Assembly: GCF_000239695.1 (NCBI RefSeq)
Contig: NZ_JH470338.1
Location: 186,001-250,000, forward strand
DNA: 64,000 bases
Direction of reading: 5' to 3'
Origin: Actinomyces graevenitzii C83
GTDB taxonomy: Bacteria > Actinomycetota > Actinomycetes > Actinomycetales > Actinomycetaceae
Below are positions 62,535 to 64,000 of this stretch, piece by piece. Position numbers and translations under genes: made by a program. The stretch's first letter is position 1. The number at the start of each line of letters is the position of its first letter. The notes under the pieces were generated by a model. It was not told the DNA's origin and made no database searches. It saw only the letters and a list, made by a program, of their open reading frames with translations.

Positions 62535-63782
62535 GTGAGTTTTCCAAACCAACTAATCATTTTGGGCTCTACTGGGTCAATTGGGACCCAGGCCCTGGAT
62601 GTAGTGCGTGAGCTTAAAGCTAGCGGCCAAAGTGATATCCAGGTACTTGGCTTGGCAGCAGGCGGCTCACAGTTAGAGCTGCTAGCCAAGCAGGTGGCAG
62701 AGTTTAGCCCGCGCGCAGTGGCGGTGACTAATCCTAACGCCGCTACGCAGCTACCGGATTTACTTAAGCACTATGGTGCCGGTGAGCAGCCGCTACAGAT
62801 TCTTAGTGGCCCTGACGCGGCCGCCGAGCTGGTGCGTAGCCTAGCTATGGGGCAAGACGGCACAGTACTTAACGGCATTACTGGTTCGGTCGGTTTAGCT
62901 GCCACTTTAGCTACTTTGGCCGACGGCGCCCGCCTGGCACTGGCTAATAAGGAATCTTTAGTGGTGGGTGGGGCCCTGGTAAAGCAGGCCCTAGCCTACC
63001 CGGGCCAGGTGGTGCCGGTTGACTCTGAGCACAGCGCCATCGCCCAGGCCCTGCTAAGTGGCCGCCACGAGAAGGGCCTAACCAGCCCGGTAGTTAGCGG
63101 TTACAGCGAGGTCTCACGTCTGATCCTGACCGCCTCCGGGGGACCGTTTAGGGGTAAGAAACGTGAGCAGCTTAGCCAGGTAACTGCCGCCCAGGCTTTA
63201 GCTCACCCCACCTGGTCAATGGGGCCGGTAGTTACGGTTAACTCCTCCACGCTAGTAAATAAGGGCCTGGAGCTAATTGAGGCCCACCTTTTGTTTGATG
63301 TGGACGCCAGCGACATTGACGTGGTGGTGCACCCTCAGTCAATCGTGCACTCTATGGTGGAATTCGTCGACGGCGCCACTATCGCTCAGGCCAGCCCGCC
63401 CGACATGCGTTTGCCTATCGCCCTGGGCATGACTTGGCCCCACCGCCCCCGCCTGGTAGGTAAGCTAACTAAACCCACCGACTTCACCAAGGTAAGCAGC
63501 TGGGATTTTGAGCCGGTAGATAACCAAACCTTCCCGGCCCTACAGCTAGCTCGTCACGCCGTCAGCGCCTCACCTACCCACCCGGCAGTATTTAATGCCG
63601 CCAATGAGCAGGCCGTAGACGCTTTCCTGAAAGGCGCCCTGAACTGGGTGGATATCGTAGATATCGACATTGCGGTAGTAAACGAACATGAAGGGGTTAG
63701 CACCCCCAGCTTGGATGATGTATTGGCGGTGGACCGCTGGGCGCGTGCACGCGCAGATGAACTGATCGCGGCGAAAGGCTGA
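62535..63782 (+). CDS. dxr: 1-deoxy-D-xylulose 5-phosphate reductoisomerase
   Basis: 415 residues: NADPH site LIILGSTGSIGTQALDVV (8-25), ALANKESLVVGGALVKQA, PVDSEHSAIAQALL, LTASGGPFRGKKREQLSQVTAAQALAHPTWSMGPVVTVNSSTLVNKGLELIEAHLLFDVDASDIDVVVHPQSIVHSMVEF. It makes 2-C-methylerythritol 4-phosphate, the committed step of non-mevalonate isoprenoid synthesis. GTG at 62535. Confidence 0.96.
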   Translation: MSFPNQLIILGSTGSIGTQALDVVRELKASGQSDIQVLGLAAGGSQLELLAKQVAEFSPRAVAVTNPNAATQLPDLLKHYGAGEQPLQILSGPDAAAELVRSLAMGQDGTVLNGITGSVGLAATLATLADGARLALANKESLVVGGALVKQALAYPGQVVPVDSEHSAIAQALLSGRHEKGLTSPVVSGYSEVSRLILTASGGPFRGKKREQLSQVTAAQALAHPTWSMGPVVTVNSSTLVNKGLELIEAHLLFDVDASDIDVVVHPQSIVHSMVEFVDGATIAQASPPDMRLPIALGMTWPHRPRLVGKLTKPTDFTKVSSWDFEPVDNQTFPALQLARHAVSASPTHPAVFNAANEQAVDAFLKGALNWVDIVDIDIAVVNEHEGVSTPSLDDVLAVDRWARARADELIAAKG

Positions 63783-63788
63783 ACACAT

Positions 63789-64000
63789 ATGTATTGGCTG
63801 GGCATAGTTATCTTCATTGTGGGGCTACTGATTTCGGTGGCCTTACACGAGCTGGGACATATGATTCCGGCCAAAGCTTTTGGCGTTAAGGTTTACGAGT
63901 ACTTCATTGGTTTTGGGCCGCGTATTTGGTCACGCCAAAAAGGTGAAACCGAATATGGGTTAAAAGCCCTGCCCCTGGGTGGGTATGTGCGTATGGCCGG
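63789..64000 (+). CDS. rseP: Site-2 protease RseP/RasP, N-terminal part (cut by window edge)
   Basis: The first 70 or so residues: [76 protein letters not shown] is the zinc-binding active site in the first membrane helix. FGPRIWS and LPLGGYVRM are family signatures. It cuts membrane anti-sigma factors or signal peptides inside the membrane. It follows dxr as usual; the rest is beyond the window. Confidence 0.94.
   Translation, partial: MYWLGIVIFIVGLLISVALHELGHMIPAKAFGVKVYEYFIGFGPRIWSRQKGETEYGLKALPLGGYVRMA

Overview
The window comes from a high-GC Gram-positive bacterium, most likely a member of the Actinomycetaceae (genus not resolved). Indicators are GTG/TTG starts, a short DUF2469 protein beside rnhB, a DivIVA-domain protein, rpsP with a long acidic tail, and the conserved order rpsB-tsf-pyrH-frr-cdsA-rlmN-dxr-rseP. 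Core genes use the CTA leucine codon and CTAG-containing words unusually often for a high-GC genome. The first ~9.9 kb does so much less and looks imported.

Positions 1-9924 are an accessory region lying just downstream (3') of zur. It holds a decaying ABC-three-component (ABC-3C) defence operon (1-1389), the C-terminal half of a phage family A DNA polymerase (1399-2211), a reverse-strand Abi_2/AbiF-type gene with its own promoter and a structured leader RNA that looks like the abiF RNA (2227-3283), a phage antirepressor, a frameshifted phage sigma-like regulator, a broken HNH endonuclease, a reverse-strand Abi_C abortive-infection gene, and a P27-type terminase small subunit. A second 348-bp copy of the 3' end of zur follows (7061-7408). 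Then comes a small defence cassette: a BrxA(DUF1819)-like fragment, an intact AAA ATPase + TOPRIM-like nuclease pair, and a PglZ-like N-terminal fragment. I read this as a collapsed BREX locus that kept its embedded ATPase/TOPRIM accessory system.

Positions 9924-13196 are a zinc-uptake operon (znuA-znuC-znuB-zur, minus strand) with a Zur operator over a promoter that predicts a leaderless znuA mRNA. znuC carries a one-base frameshift.

Positions 13359-64000 are core genome: glyQS, a YibE/F transporter, dusB, a GNAT enzyme, leuS, dps, aldose epimerase, comEA-comEC-holA, rpsT, a PemK/MazF-type protein, lepA-trmB-hemW, DUF1846, ffh-amidohydrolase, a two-component system with an ABC exporter, rpsP-khpA-rimM-trmD (trmD fused to a GNAT domain)-rplS-lepB-rnhB-DUF2469, an ankyrin protein, yraN-comM-dprA-xerC, an M23 peptidase, an amino acid permease, and the rpsB-to-rseP block, with rseP cut by the window edge. 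No rRNA, tRNA, CRISPR array or intact insertion sequence was seen. All functional calls are from reading motifs by eye; no database search was run.
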